Part shown: one piece after another, positions 1 through 6,415 of the stretch
Position numbering within the stretch: position 1 is the stretch's first letter
Layout of the letters: each line of letters starts with the position of its first letter
Origin: Ilumatobacter sp.
GTDB lineage: Bacteria; Actinomycetota; Acidimicrobiia; Acidimicrobiales; Ilumatobacteraceae
Direction of reading: 5' to 3'
Length of the DNA: 8,054 nucleotides
Assembly (NCBI GenBank): GCA_029263275.1
Contig: JAJCXU010000581.1
Span: 1-8,054, forward strand
The notes under the pieces: generated by a model
Database searches by the model: none
What the model saw: the letters and a program-made list of their open reading frames with translations, nothing else
Told to the model about the DNA's origin: nothing
Position numbers and translations under genes: made by a program

Positions 1-3000
1 ATCCTGCATCGCACTCAAAATCTCAACACGCTTAATCGAGTCGATCCCCAAATCCGACTCCAACTCCATCTCCATCGTCAACATCTCCGACGGATACCCC
101 GTCCGATCCGACACCACACTCAACAACTTCGGCGTCATCTCCGACACCGACACCGACGCAGCCGGAACAACGGGCGCAGCGGCCACAGGGGCTGGCGTCG
201 CAGCGCGGCGCGGTGCGGCGGGGGTCGGGGCCGCCGGGGCGGGAACGGGAGCGGCCACGACGGGCCCAGGCGCGGGCGGAGTTGCGACGGCCGGTGACGG
301 GCTGGGCGCAACGACCGGCACGGGCGGTGCCACGGTGGGTGCGGCGAGCGCTGGCGCCACTCCGCCGGCGAGTTGGCCCAGTACGGCGATGCCCTGCTGC
401 GCCGCGGTGAGGAATGCGCTGTGGGCTTCCGCCATCGAGTTCAGATAGGCCGTGTGTGCGGCCGCTGTCTGCTCCTGGGCGTTCTGATAGGCGGCCAGGA
501 CCGACGAGTCAGGAGCGGCGCCGAGAGCAGGGGCCGCCTGTGGCGCGGGTGCCGCGACGGGCGCTGGCACGGTCGGGGCCACGGGTGCCTGCGGCTGCGG
601 CGGAGTGGCGGCGGTCGTGGTTGCGGCGGGAGAGACGGACGTGGTCACAGGATTGGCCTCAGCGAGTTCATTCAGGTCGTGCGGGGGATACGGGCTGTCG
701 TAGTTGGCGCCATTGATCGGGATGGCGAGCTTGGGTGTCGGGGCATCGAGCGGGTTCAAGATGTCGCCGTACTCTGACCACAGCCCCTCGAGGTTCATGT
801 CGACGCCCGCTGCCACGAGTTGGCCGAGGCCGTTGTGGAACGCGGACAAGCCGCCCTTGTTCTTCTTGTCGAGCGGGATCACGCGGTGCTCGCGACCGCC
901 CAGAATGTTGCCGACCAGCCCGGTGAGAACCGAGGAGGGGCCGACTTCGACGAAGGTGCGAGCACCACCGTCGTACATCGACTCGACCATTTCGACGAAG
1001 CGCACCGGGTTGGACAGCTGTCGTGCGAGTTGTGCGCGCATCGCGGCTTCGTCGTTACCGGTGTACGGCTCGGCGGTCTCGTTTGCATGAACCGGGACGG
1101 TGGGGGCGTCAAAGGTGATGTCGGCGAGGAAGTCACCGAACGCCGCACTGGCTCCGCTCACTACCGATGAGTGGAAGGCAGTGGCAACCGGCAGCCGCTT
1201 GGCTGCCACGCCCTGCGCCGTCAGATCGACTTCGATCTGCTCGATGGCTTCGGTGGGGCCCGACAGCACGACCTGGCGCAGGCTGTTGTGGTTCGCGATC
1301 ACGACGTCGGCGTCAGATTGTTCGACGATCGACCGAACCGACTCGATCGAGCCGGTCACTGCCGTCATCGATCCAGGCGTCTGCGCCGCTTCGGCCATGA
1401 GCACGCCTCGCTGGCGAGCCACGCGCACCATGTCGGCGTCGGTGAGCACACCGCCGGCGTGGAGCGCGGTGATCTCACCGAAGCTGTGTCCGCCAACGTG
1501 TTGGGCGTCGAGCCCGATCGTGCGCAGGATCCGCAACAGACTCAGGCTCATCGTGCCGATGGCCGGCTGCGCCCAATGTGTTGCCGTGAGCAGCGCCTGA
1601 TTCGCGCTGGCCGCACCGTCTTCGAACGAGGTGATGGGGAAGACGACATCCTGGAGCGTGGCTTCGTCCCAGTCTTGGTCGGCCGCGAGGTCCCACGCCG
1701 TCATGGCGTCGGAGAAGTTCATCGCGAGGTCGGCGCCCATCCCGACGTACTGGCTGCCCTGACCGGGGAAGAGGAAGGCCACGTCACCGCTGTTGGCTCC
1801 AACACCGAAGTGGATGCCAGTCGGCGTGGAGAACGCTTCGTCGGGCTGCTTGGTGAGTGCCTCGACGGCTTGGGCGAGCTTGCTGCGCAGATCGTCCTCG
1901 TCGCTCGCGATCACGGCGAGTCGGGCCGGCTGCGACGCGTCGTAGGCGCGTTGGCTGGTCTGCGCGAGGAACGCGAGCTGCCCCGCGACCACGCCATCGG
2001 CCATCTGGCTCGCCTGGTTGGCGACATCGGCGGCGTCTGAGCCACAGAGCACGATCAGCTCGACGTCACTGCTGCGCAGACGGGGCGCCCGCACCCCTGA
2101 TCCGGTGTACTCAGAGAGGGCGATGTGGAAGTTCGACCCACCGAACCCGAATGAGCTGACCGAACCGCGACGCTCGTGTGCGGAGTCCCGTACCCACGGC
2201 CGCGTGGTGGTGTTGAGGTGGAACGGCGAGTTCTCGAGATCGAGACTCGGATTCGGCTGCTCGATCTTGGCGGTCTGGGGCAGCACCTTGTGGTGGAGCG
2301 CCATCACGACCTTGAACAGCCCGGCGGCACCTGCTGCGGCCTTGGTGTGCCCGATCTGACTCTTGACCGTGCCCAGTGCGCACCATTGACGGTCCGTACG
2401 TTCCGTCGCATCGAAAGCGAGTTCGAGTCCGCCGAATTCGGCGGCGTCGCCGGCAACGGTGCCCGTGCCGTGTGCCTCGATCAACTCGACCGTGTCGGGC
2501 CCATAGCCGGCCTTGCCATAGGCATTGCCGAGGGCTCGGGCTTGGCCCGATGACACCGGGGCGTAGACGCTCTTCGACCGGCCGTCCGAGCTGGCACCCA
2601 CACCATTGACGATGCAGTAGATGTCGTTGCCGTCGCGCTCCGCGTCTTCGAGCCGCTTAAGGGCGACCATGCCAATGCCTTCACCGAGCATGGTGCCATC
2701 GGCCTGGTCCGAGAACGGGCGGATGTCTTCGGACTTCGACAGCGCCGGCGTCTTCGAGAAGCACATGTACATGAAGATGTCGTTCATCGTGTCGACGCCA
2801 CCGGCGATGACCAGGTCGCTGTCGCCGAGGTACAACTCGTTGACACCCATCGAGATCGCCGAGAACGACGACGCGCACGCGGCGTCGGTGACGCAGTTGG
2901 TTCCGCCCAAGTCGAGGCGGTTGGCGATGCGGCCGGCGACCACATTGCCGAGCAGGCCCGGGAAGGTGCTCTCGGTCCACTCCGGGTGCAGCGCAAGGAT

Positions 3001-3507
3001 CCTGTCGCAGGCTTCCAACGCGACGTCTTCAGGAATACCGGCGCGGCGCATGCCCTGGAGCCACATCGGCCGGTTCATCCGACTGGCCATCGCACCGAAC
3101 AACTCCTGGCCGGAGGTAACGCCCAGGATCACCGAGGCGCGGCTGCGGTCGAGTTCGGTGAACTGCCCGCGCGTCGCGTCATCGAGCACACGTTGCGCAA
3201 CGATCAGAGCGAGCAGCTGCGCGGTGTCGGTGGAGGGAACCACACTGGGCGGCACGCCGAAGGCCATCGCGTCGAAGTCGACAAGGTCGAGAAAGCCACC
3301 TCGACGACCGTAGGTGCGGTCCGGGACCGACGGGTCGGGGTCGAAGTGGTCCTCGATCAGCCAGTGGCTCGGCGGCACGTCGGTCATCCGGTCGGTGCCG
3401 GCCAAGATGTCGTTCCAGAAGCCGTTCGAGTCGACCGAACCGGGGAAGAGCGCCGACACGCCGACCACGGCGATGGGCGGGCGATTTGCTGATGAGAATT
3501 GCGACAT
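1..3507 (-). CDS. pfaA: PfaA-type polyunsaturated fatty acid synthase subunit (KS-AT-ACP...), 3' end beyond the window
   Basis: Iterative type I megasynthase subunit that builds long acyl chains from malonyl units on ACPs. 1169 residues are visible, and the frame is open to position 1. Ketosynthase is at about residues 10-465: active-site Cys211 in DAACASSF, His346 in EAHGTGT, His387 in GHTKAAAG, closing motif SSFGFGGSNFH. Acyltransferase is at about 575-870: entry motif LFPGQGSQ, nucleophile Ser675 in GHSFGE, His779 in TAFHS, which suits malonyl transfer. A linker rich in Ala, Pro and Val (about 950-1115) contains a helical stretch near 1005-1050. An ACP starts near 1118, with phosphopantetheine Ser1157 in LGIDSIKRVEIL, the signature of PUFA-synthase ACPs. 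Full PfaA proteins carry several tandem ACPs, then a ketoreductase; these must lie to the left. ATG at 3507 is chosen because TGAGG (3515-3519) sits 7 bases upstream and the KS begins at once. It lies 40 bases after pfaD, clearly one operon. The product (EPA/DHA-like or another secondary lipid) is not determinable here. Codon use changes abruptly in the ACP part. Confidence 0.93.
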   Translation of the reverse strand, partial: MSQFSSANRPPIAVVGVSALFPGSVDSNGFWNDILAGTDRMTDVPPSHWLIEDHFDPDPSVPDRTYGRRGGFLDLVDFDAMAFGVPPSVVPSTDTAQLLALIVAQRVLDDATRGQFTELDRSRASVILGVTSGQELFGAMASRMNRPMWLQGMRRAGIPEDVALEACDRILALHPEWTESTFPGLLGNVVAGRIANRLDLGGTNCVTDAACASSFSAISMGVNELYLGDSDLVIAGGVDTMNDIFMYMCFSKTPALSKSEDIRPFSDQADGTMLGEGIGMVALKRLEDAERDGNDIYCIVNGVGASSDGRSKSVYAPVSSGQARALGNAYGKAGYGPDTVELIEAHGTGTVAGDAAEFGGLELAFDATERTDRQWCALGTVKSQIGHTKAAAGAAGLFKVVMALHHKVLPQTAKIEQPNPSLDLENSPFHLNTTTRPWVRDSAHERRGSVSSFGFGGSNFHIALSEYTGSGVRAPRLRSSDVELIVLCGSDAADVANQASQMADGVVAGQLAFLAQTSQRAYDASQPARLAVIASDEDDLRSKLAQAVEALTKQPDEAFSTPTGIHFGVGANSGDVAFLFPGQGSQYVGMGADLAMNFSDAMTAWDLAADQDWDEATLQDVVFPITSFEDGAASANQALLTATHWAQPAIGTMSLSLLRILRTIGLDAQHVGGHSFGEITALHAGGVLTDADMVRVARQRGVLMAEAAQTPGSMTAVTGSIESVRSIVEQSDADVVIANHNSLRQVVLSGPTEAIEQIEVDLTAQGVAAKRLPVATAFHSSVVSGASAAFGDFLADITFDAPTVPVHANETAEPYTGNDEAAMRAQLARQLSNPVRFVEMVESMYDGGARTFVEVGPSSVLTGLVGNILGGREHRVIPLDKKNKGGLSAFHNGLGQLVAAGVDMNLEGLWSEYGDILNPLDAPTPKLAIPINGANYDSPYPPHDLNELAEANPVTTSVSPAATTTAATPPQPQAPVAPTVPAPVAAPAPQAAPALGAAPDSSVLAAYQNAQEQTAAAHTAYLNSMAEAHSAFLTAAQQGIAVLGQLAGGVAPALAAPTVAPPVPVVAPSPSPAVATPPAPGPVVAAPVPAPAAPTPAAPRRAATPAPVAAAPVVPAASVSVSEMTPKLLSVVSDRTGYPSEMLTMEMELESDLGIDSIKRVEILSAMQD

Positions 3508-3514
3508 AGTGGAG

Positions 3515-3519
3515 CCTCA
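3515..3519 (-). promoter_or_regulatory. ribosome binding site of the PfaA-type gene
   Basis: TGAGG on the minus strand, 7 bases before the ATG at 3507. It lies in the 40-base gap after the pfaD stop. The gap holds no terminator-like hairpin, which supports co-transcription of the two genes. Confidence 0.55.
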
Positions 3520-3547
3520 GTGGTGTGCTGATGGGGGGAGGTTGCGT

Positions 3548-5203
3548 TCAGGTTTCGTTGTCGACGTGCAGCGGGCGGGGCCGGTAATCGAACGCTGCCG
3601 GTGGAACCGGCACGCCGTACGTACGCAGCTGTTGTGCCCTGGTGACAACGGCGGCACCCTCGAGCAGATTGCGGGCGACTTGCGCCGCTTCGCGATTGGC
3701 CGGCTCGGCCAGGAACGTGCCGGCGGTCCATGCATTGAATGCGCCCATCGCCGGTCCGCACCAGATTTGGTAGTCGAGGCGGCGATCGGTGGCTCCCTCG
3801 ATCGACCAGCGGCTCGACAGACCCAAGTAGCTCCGGAACGTCAGTGCCATCTTGTGTCGTGGGTTCTGTTCCGCTTCGATGACCTGCGTTGGGTCGCGGT
3901 CGTTCCAGAACGCCTTCGTGTCGGCCCAGCATTGGTCAGTCGACGTGCCGAGAATCTTCTGTTCGAGTTCGACGCGCTCGGCATCGGGAATGGCATCGAG
4001 CGACGGATACGTCGTGTACAGCGAGTACAGCTTCTTCGCCCGAGGGGCAAACATCGTGCCGCGTTTGAGCACTTGCAGTTCGACACCCAATTCGAACATG
4101 TCAGCCGCAGGCGCCATGGCAATGTCAGCGAGGTCCGCGGCAGCGAGCATCTGTTTGCCTTCGGCGGACAATCCTGATTCGACGCAAGCCTCATTGACCG
4201 TGCCCGTGAGCACGTAGGACGCGCCGAGCGCGAAGGCCGCGGCCGCGGCCTGCGGTGTGCCGATACCGCCGGCAGCACCCAACCGAATTGGGCGCGAGTA
4301 GCGGTGCTGGGCAACCGCCTCGTCGCGTACGGCTTGGATGGTGGCGAACAGCGGGGCCAGCGGACGGTTGTCGGTATGGCCGCCGCTGTCGCTCTCGATC
4401 GTGATGTCTTCGGCCACCGGCAACGACGCGGCGAGTGCGGCTTCGCCGGCAGTGAGCTTGCCCCCAGCGACGAGCGCTGTGAGCATGGGCTCGGGCGCCG
4501 GGTGCACGAAGTGCCGAGCAACTTCGGGGCGCGAGATCTTGGCGAACACCATGTTCGGGCGCTGCACCATGCCGTCGGCATCGACGTGAATGCCGCTGTA
4601 GGCGTACCGCACGATTGCCGGTGTCAGTGCCATGTACGCGGCTGCCGACACGCGCCGCACCCCACGTTCGATGTAGAGGTCGGCAACTGCTTCTTCGAGC
4701 GCAGGCTCCTGCGGCGAATGGATCAGGTTGCAGCCCCACGGCAGTTCGGTGTGGCCGAGTGCCTCGTGGAGTTCTTCGATTGCTGCGGCCACGACATGGC
4801 GCTGGAGACCGGCCGCGCCGAAGAACCCGAGGCATCCGGTTCGGGCCATTTCGATCACGAGACGTGTCGTGGCGATTCCGTTGGCCATCGCACCGGTGAC
4901 GTAGGGGAACCGGGTGCCGTGCACTTCATTGAAGCTGCGGTCGCCGAGCCACTCCGGGTACATCGCGGGGAGCACGGCAATGACCGGCCAGGCACCGGCT
5001 GAATCCTCGTCGACCAACGCTCCACCGGTGGCAACGCCGTACTGACCAGTGATGGGATCGACCAGGACATAGGCCCGCTCGCGGACCTGATGAATGACTG
5101 CCGACAGGTCACCAGTGGAGAACGCGGGAGCGACCGTGCCACGCCATCCGCCGACCACCTCCGGTCCAGCGCTCAGCGAGACAGGAGCGGAAAGGTCGAC
5201 CAC
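3548..5203 (-). CDS. pfaD: PfaD-type enoyl reductase of a PUFA synthase (FMN-dependent, nitronate monooxygenase fold)
   Basis: 551 residues, about the usual length of PfaD. The family is a trans-acting, flavin-dependent enoyl reductase that reduces enoyl-ACP intermediates on the PUFA synthase. Visible family signatures are ITIESDSGGHTDNRPL at about 267-282, the flavin-phosphate-type glycine loop RLGAAGGIGTP at 307-317, TGTVNEAC at 333-340, VLKRGTMFAPRAKKLYSLY at 378-396 and DYQIWCGPAMGAFN at 477-490. The N-terminal GW-x-G segment near residue 19 also fits. The start is a GTG at 5203. The frame upstream reaches a stop at 5258-5260 with no ATG between, so GTG is the only good choice, preceded directly by a purine-rich GGTGGA. 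The gene lies directly upstream of the PfaA-type gene rather than at the end of the cluster as in marine gammaproteobacteria. A non-PUFA flavin reductase is unlikely given how many PfaD-specific motifs are present. Confidence 0.95.
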   Translation of the reverse strand: MVDLSAPVSLSAGPEVVGGWRGTVAPAFSTGDLSAVIHQVRERAYVLVDPITGQYGVATGGALVDEDSAGAWPVIAVLPAMYPEWLGDRSFNEVHGTRFPYVTGAMANGIATTRLVIEMARTGCLGFFGAAGLQRHVVAAAIEELHEALGHTELPWGCNLIHSPQEPALEEAVADLYIERGVRRVSAAAYMALTPAIVRYAYSGIHVDADGMVQRPNMVFAKISRPEVARHFVHPAPEPMLTALVAGGKLTAGEAALAASLPVAEDITIESDSGGHTDNRPLAPLFATIQAVRDEAVAQHRYSRPIRLGAAGGIGTPQAAAAAFALGASYVLTGTVNEACVESGLSAEGKQMLAAADLADIAMAPAADMFELGVELQVLKRGTMFAPRAKKLYSLYTTYPSLDAIPDAERVELEQKILGTSTDQCWADTKAFWNDRDPTQVIEAEQNPRHKMALTFRSYLGLSSRWSIEGATDRRLDYQIWCGPAMGAFNAWTAGTFLAEPANREAAQVARNLLEGAAVVTRAQQLRTYGVPVPPAAFDYRPRPLHVDNET

Positions 5204-5250
5204 TCCACCGAAGGTAGCCGGGGTCTCACGCTGGCAGGCACGGGTAGCAC

Positions 5251-5281
5251 AAGTTACTCATGGGTAGATTCGGGGCGAATC
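5251..5281 (-). promoter_or_regulatory. two abutting inverted repeats upstream of pfaD: putative operator/promoter
   Basis: Positions 5255-5266 read TACTCATGGGTA on the plus strand, a near-perfect 12-base palindrome (one mismatched pair) centred on CATG. It abuts a perfect 6-3-6 inverted repeat, GATTCG-GGG-CGAATC, at 5267-5281. A weak promoter can be drawn through them on the minus strand: TTCGCC at 5274-5279, a 17-base spacer and TAACTT at 5251-5256. This would put the transcript start about 40 bases before the pfaD GTG. The boxes match the consensus poorly (3 of 6 each). The dyads suggest a dimeric repressor such as a TetR-type lipid regulator, but that is inference; no regulator gene is in the window. 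Confidence 0.3.
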
Positions 5282-5340
5282 CCGATGGTGGCGGTGACGA
5301 GGCACGAGGTGAACGGGACGCGGAGTCCTTCGTCAGTCAT
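5254..5340 (-). CDS. possible 28-residue small ORF between the DinB gene and pfaD
   Basis: An ATG at 5340 follows the stop of the DinB-like gene by three bases and reads 28 codons to a TAA at 5254-5256. Most codons end in C or G, as in the neighbouring genes. A GAGGGTGG run lies in the tail of the upstream gene but is farther from the ATG than usual. The peptide begins MTDEGLRVPF, has one Cys, and matches nothing I recognise. It could be a translationally coupled small protein, a leader peptide, or chance; the stop overlaps the palindrome upstream of pfaD. Confidence 0.2.
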   Translation of the reverse strand: MTDEGLRVPFTSCLVTATIGIRPESTHE

Positions 5341-5343
5341 CGG

Positions 5344-5883
5344 CTACTGGCCACCCTCGTGCGCTGCCATGTAGTTGGTGCGGATGCTGTCGAGGTGATG
5401 CAGTTCGTGGCCGGCGATGTGGAATGCAGCGGCCCGGACGCTCATCGGATTGCCGTTGGCAATGCCGACCCGTGTCAGTGCCTCCTCGGGGAGGCTCTCG
5501 AAGAACGACAGCGTTGCGCGACGAACGGTGACGTACTCATCGATCAGGCTGGCGAGAGGCCGGTTGTCCGCATCGGAGTTGGCGGCGACGATCTCTTGGT
5601 CGAACGAGGGGAGTTCGGTGAGATCGTTCCGGGCGAATCGCAGCGTCCGATAGACGTACACCCGCTCGTCGTCGCTGATGTGCAGGAGGATCTGCTTGAC
5701 CGTCCACTCTCCAGGTTCGTGCGGGCTGGACAGGCGATCTTCGGCGATGTCACGGAACAGGGCGGGGGTCGTCTCCAGGCATCGCCGCATCCCGGCGAGG
5801 ACGTCACCGTCGGGAACGAGGTCGAAGTACTCCGTCGTGTACGGGGCGTACTCGCCTGGCTGGGGTCGTGGGATCGGTCGCAT
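5344..5883 (-). CDS. DinB-like (DinB_2/YfiT-type) family protein, putative metal-dependent enzyme
   Basis: 179 residues, typical of the DinB/YfiT four-helix-bundle superfamily. The family's metal-binding triad is visible: His68 in the W-T-V-K-Q-I-L-L-H motif (residues 60-68), and His159 and His163 in AGHELHHL. The pattern EPGEWTVKQILLHISDDE at about 56-73 is the usual family entry motif. Members include thiol-dependent S-transferases (mycothiol or bacillithiol) and many proteins of unknown reaction. Despite the name, a role in DNA repair is not implied. The protein has no signal peptide and should be cytosolic. The ATG at 5883 is the first good start; an in-frame stop lies upstream and no strong ribosome binding site is visible. 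It runs in the same direction as pfaD, 140 bases upstream. A role in lipid synthesis would be speculation. Confidence 0.85.
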   Translation of the reverse strand: MRPIPRPQPGEYAPYTTEYFDLVPDGDVLAGMRRCLETTPALFRDIAEDRLSSPHEPGEWTVKQILLHISDDERVYVYRTLRFARNDLTELPSFDQEIVAANSDADNRPLASLIDEYVTVRRATLSFFESLPEEALTRVGIANGNPMSVRAAAFHIAGHELHHLDSIRTNYMAAHEGGQ

Positions 5884-5901
5884 GGCTCTGGCGCGAATCC
5901 T

Positions 5902-5919
5902 GTCACATGACTCTGTGAC
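5902..5919. repeat. 6-6-6 inverted repeat upstream of the DinB-like gene
   Basis: GTCACA at 5902-5907 and TGTGAC at 5914-5919 are perfect inverted copies separated by six bases. They lie 18 bases before the ATG of the DinB-like gene. This could be an operator or a small hairpin in the leader. The half-sites face the opposite way to a CRP box. Confidence 0.35.
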
Positions 5920-5963
5920 CTTCGGCGGGAGTTCGAGGGGACAGCGATGTGGCGATGCCGATC

Positions 5964-5979
5964 ACACCATCGAAGGTGT
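5964..5979 (-). terminator. hairpin just after the 43-residue gene, terminator-like without a U tract
   Basis: ACACC (5964-5968) and GGTGT (5975-5979) form a 5-base-pair stem with a six-base loop, starting 7 bases after the stop codon of the small gene. No T run follows on the minus strand, so it is at best a weak or non-canonical terminator. Confidence 0.2.
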
Positions 5980-5986
5980 TCCTCTC

Positions 5987-6118
5987 CTAACGCCAGCGGA
6001 ATCGTCGACCTGATTTCGGAATCGACCCGGCGACTCGGGACATGGCCGCCTCCGCCTCGAGTTGGCGGGAGCGCTGCTGGTGGATGATCAGTTCGTTGTG
6101 TGGGTCGATGTGGCTCAT
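5987..6118 (-). CDS. small basic hypothetical protein, 43 residues
   Basis: Starts MSHIDPHNELIIHQQRSRQL and ends in a basic tail, GRRFRWR. The first half looks like one amphipathic helix rich in His, Gln, Arg and Glu. There is no signal peptide or membrane segment. It resembles a loose class of short actinobacterial proteins with an N-terminal helix rich in Arg, Glu and Ala and an Arg-rich end; their function is unknown to me. The frame stays open upstream to an ATG at 6265. I choose the ATG at 6118 because a purine-rich AGAGAAGAGAAA lies just before it and because the upstream extension is low-complexity and overlaps the preceding gene. The gene comes 103 bases after the 56-residue gene and could share its promoter. 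Confidence 0.55.
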   Translation of the reverse strand: MSHIDPHNELIIHQQRSRQLEAEAAMSRVAGSIPKSGRRFRWR

Positions 6119-6142
6119 TGGATTTCTCTTCTCTTGTTTGTT

Positions 6143-6165
6143 GTGGTGTGGACTTGCGTGGTGTG
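6143..6165. repeat. short direct repeat in the leader of the 43-residue gene
   Basis: GTGGTGTG occurs at 6143-6150 and again at 6158-6165 with seven bases between them. The surrounding 6120-6180 stretch is poor in C on the plus strand and more AT-rich than its surroundings, so the transcript leader here is A/C-rich and probably unstructured. Confidence 0.3.
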
Positions 6166-6196
6166 TTCTTGTTCTCAAGTGTGAAGCGTTGATGCC

Positions 6197-6211
6197 GCCG
6201 GTTCGACCGGC
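6197..6211 (-). terminator. GC-rich hairpin just after the 56-residue gene
   Basis: GCCGGT (6197-6202) and ACCGGC (6206-6211) form a perfect 6-base-pair stem with a three-base loop, 10 bases after the stop codon at 6222. There is no following T run. It could be a weak terminator, an attenuator between the two small genes, or a transcript-stabilising end. Confidence 0.3.
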
Positions 6212-6221
6212 AGACGGGTGA

Positions 6222-6392
6222 TCAGCGGTCCGCCAAATGGCGCGTCCTCGCGGGTATCGAGTCATCCAAATGGTGAACGACGCCGGGGCAATCGTCAGTA
6301 GGCGTCAGCACCGTGTTCTCGTTCGGCGAACCGTCCACCACCACGTTGGGGACCTGTTGCGATGCTTCGTACTCGAGATAGCGAAATGACAT
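6222..6392 (-). CDS. 56-residue protein resembling the N-terminus of an uncharacterised actinobacterial family, probably truncated
   Basis: The start MSFRYLEYEASQQVPNVVVD followed by GSPNENTVLT resembles the opening of a family of uncharacterised actinobacterial proteins, in which PNVVVDG and TVLTLSHWPG-like motifs open a protein of roughly 200 or more residues (I believe DUF6687; from memory). Here the match fades after TVLT and the frame stops at 56 residues in a His/Asp/Arg-rich tail. No family-like continuation appears in the other frames downstream. The start is secure: GAGGAGGT (6398-6405) sits 5 bases before the ATG at 6392, under a well-formed promoter. The frame is open further upstream to 6548, but that extension crosses the promoter and overlaps the PAAR gene. 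It is either a decayed remnant or a small protein recently formed from one. With such good expression signals, I would not call it dead. Confidence 0.6.
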   Translation of the reverse strand: MSFRYLEYEASQQVPNVVVDGSPNENTVLTPTDDCPGVVHHLDDSIPARTRHLADR

Positions 6393-6397
6393 GGGGG

Positions 6398-6405
6398 ACC
6401 TCCTC
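6398..6405 (-). promoter_or_regulatory. strong ribosome binding site of the 56-residue gene
   Basis: GAGGAGGT on the minus strand, 5 bases before the ATG at 6392. It is the best Shine-Dalgarno sequence in the window, and it fixes the start of the 56-residue gene inside a longer open frame. Confidence 0.75.
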
Positions 6406-6415
6406 GACAGAAGCA

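Noticed and set aside
213..777. Overlapping plus-strand Arg/Gly-rich frames
   Set aside because: They are the antisense of the Ala/Pro-rich linker of the PfaA-type protein; GCC/CCG-rich codons read backward give Gly/Arg-rich strings.
1171..2040. Long plus-strand open frame (289 codons)
   Set aside because: It is antisense to the AT region of the PfaA-type gene, whose minus-strand frame has clear active-site motifs. The plus frame shows no recognisable domain and is a by-product of high GC.
3314..4177. Plus-strand open frame of 287 codons spanning the pfaA/pfaD junction
   Set aside because: It overlaps two confidently identified minus-strand genes, has Arg-rich low-information sequence, and has no supporting motif.
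3841..4581. Minus-strand 246-codon frame inside pfaD
   Set aside because: Alternate frame of the PfaD-type gene with Arg/Ser/Pro-rich composition typical of a GC-rich shadow.
5902..5919. CRP/FNR-type binding site
   Set aside because: CRP sites read TGTGA-N6-TCACA; here the half-sites are everted (TCACA-N6-TGTGA), so I list it only as an unassigned inverted repeat.
5987..6265. 92-residue version of the small basic protein
   Set aside because: The extra N-terminal part is low-complexity His/Arg-rich, overlaps the previous gene, and lacks a ribosome binding site. The start at 6118 has a purine-rich leader.
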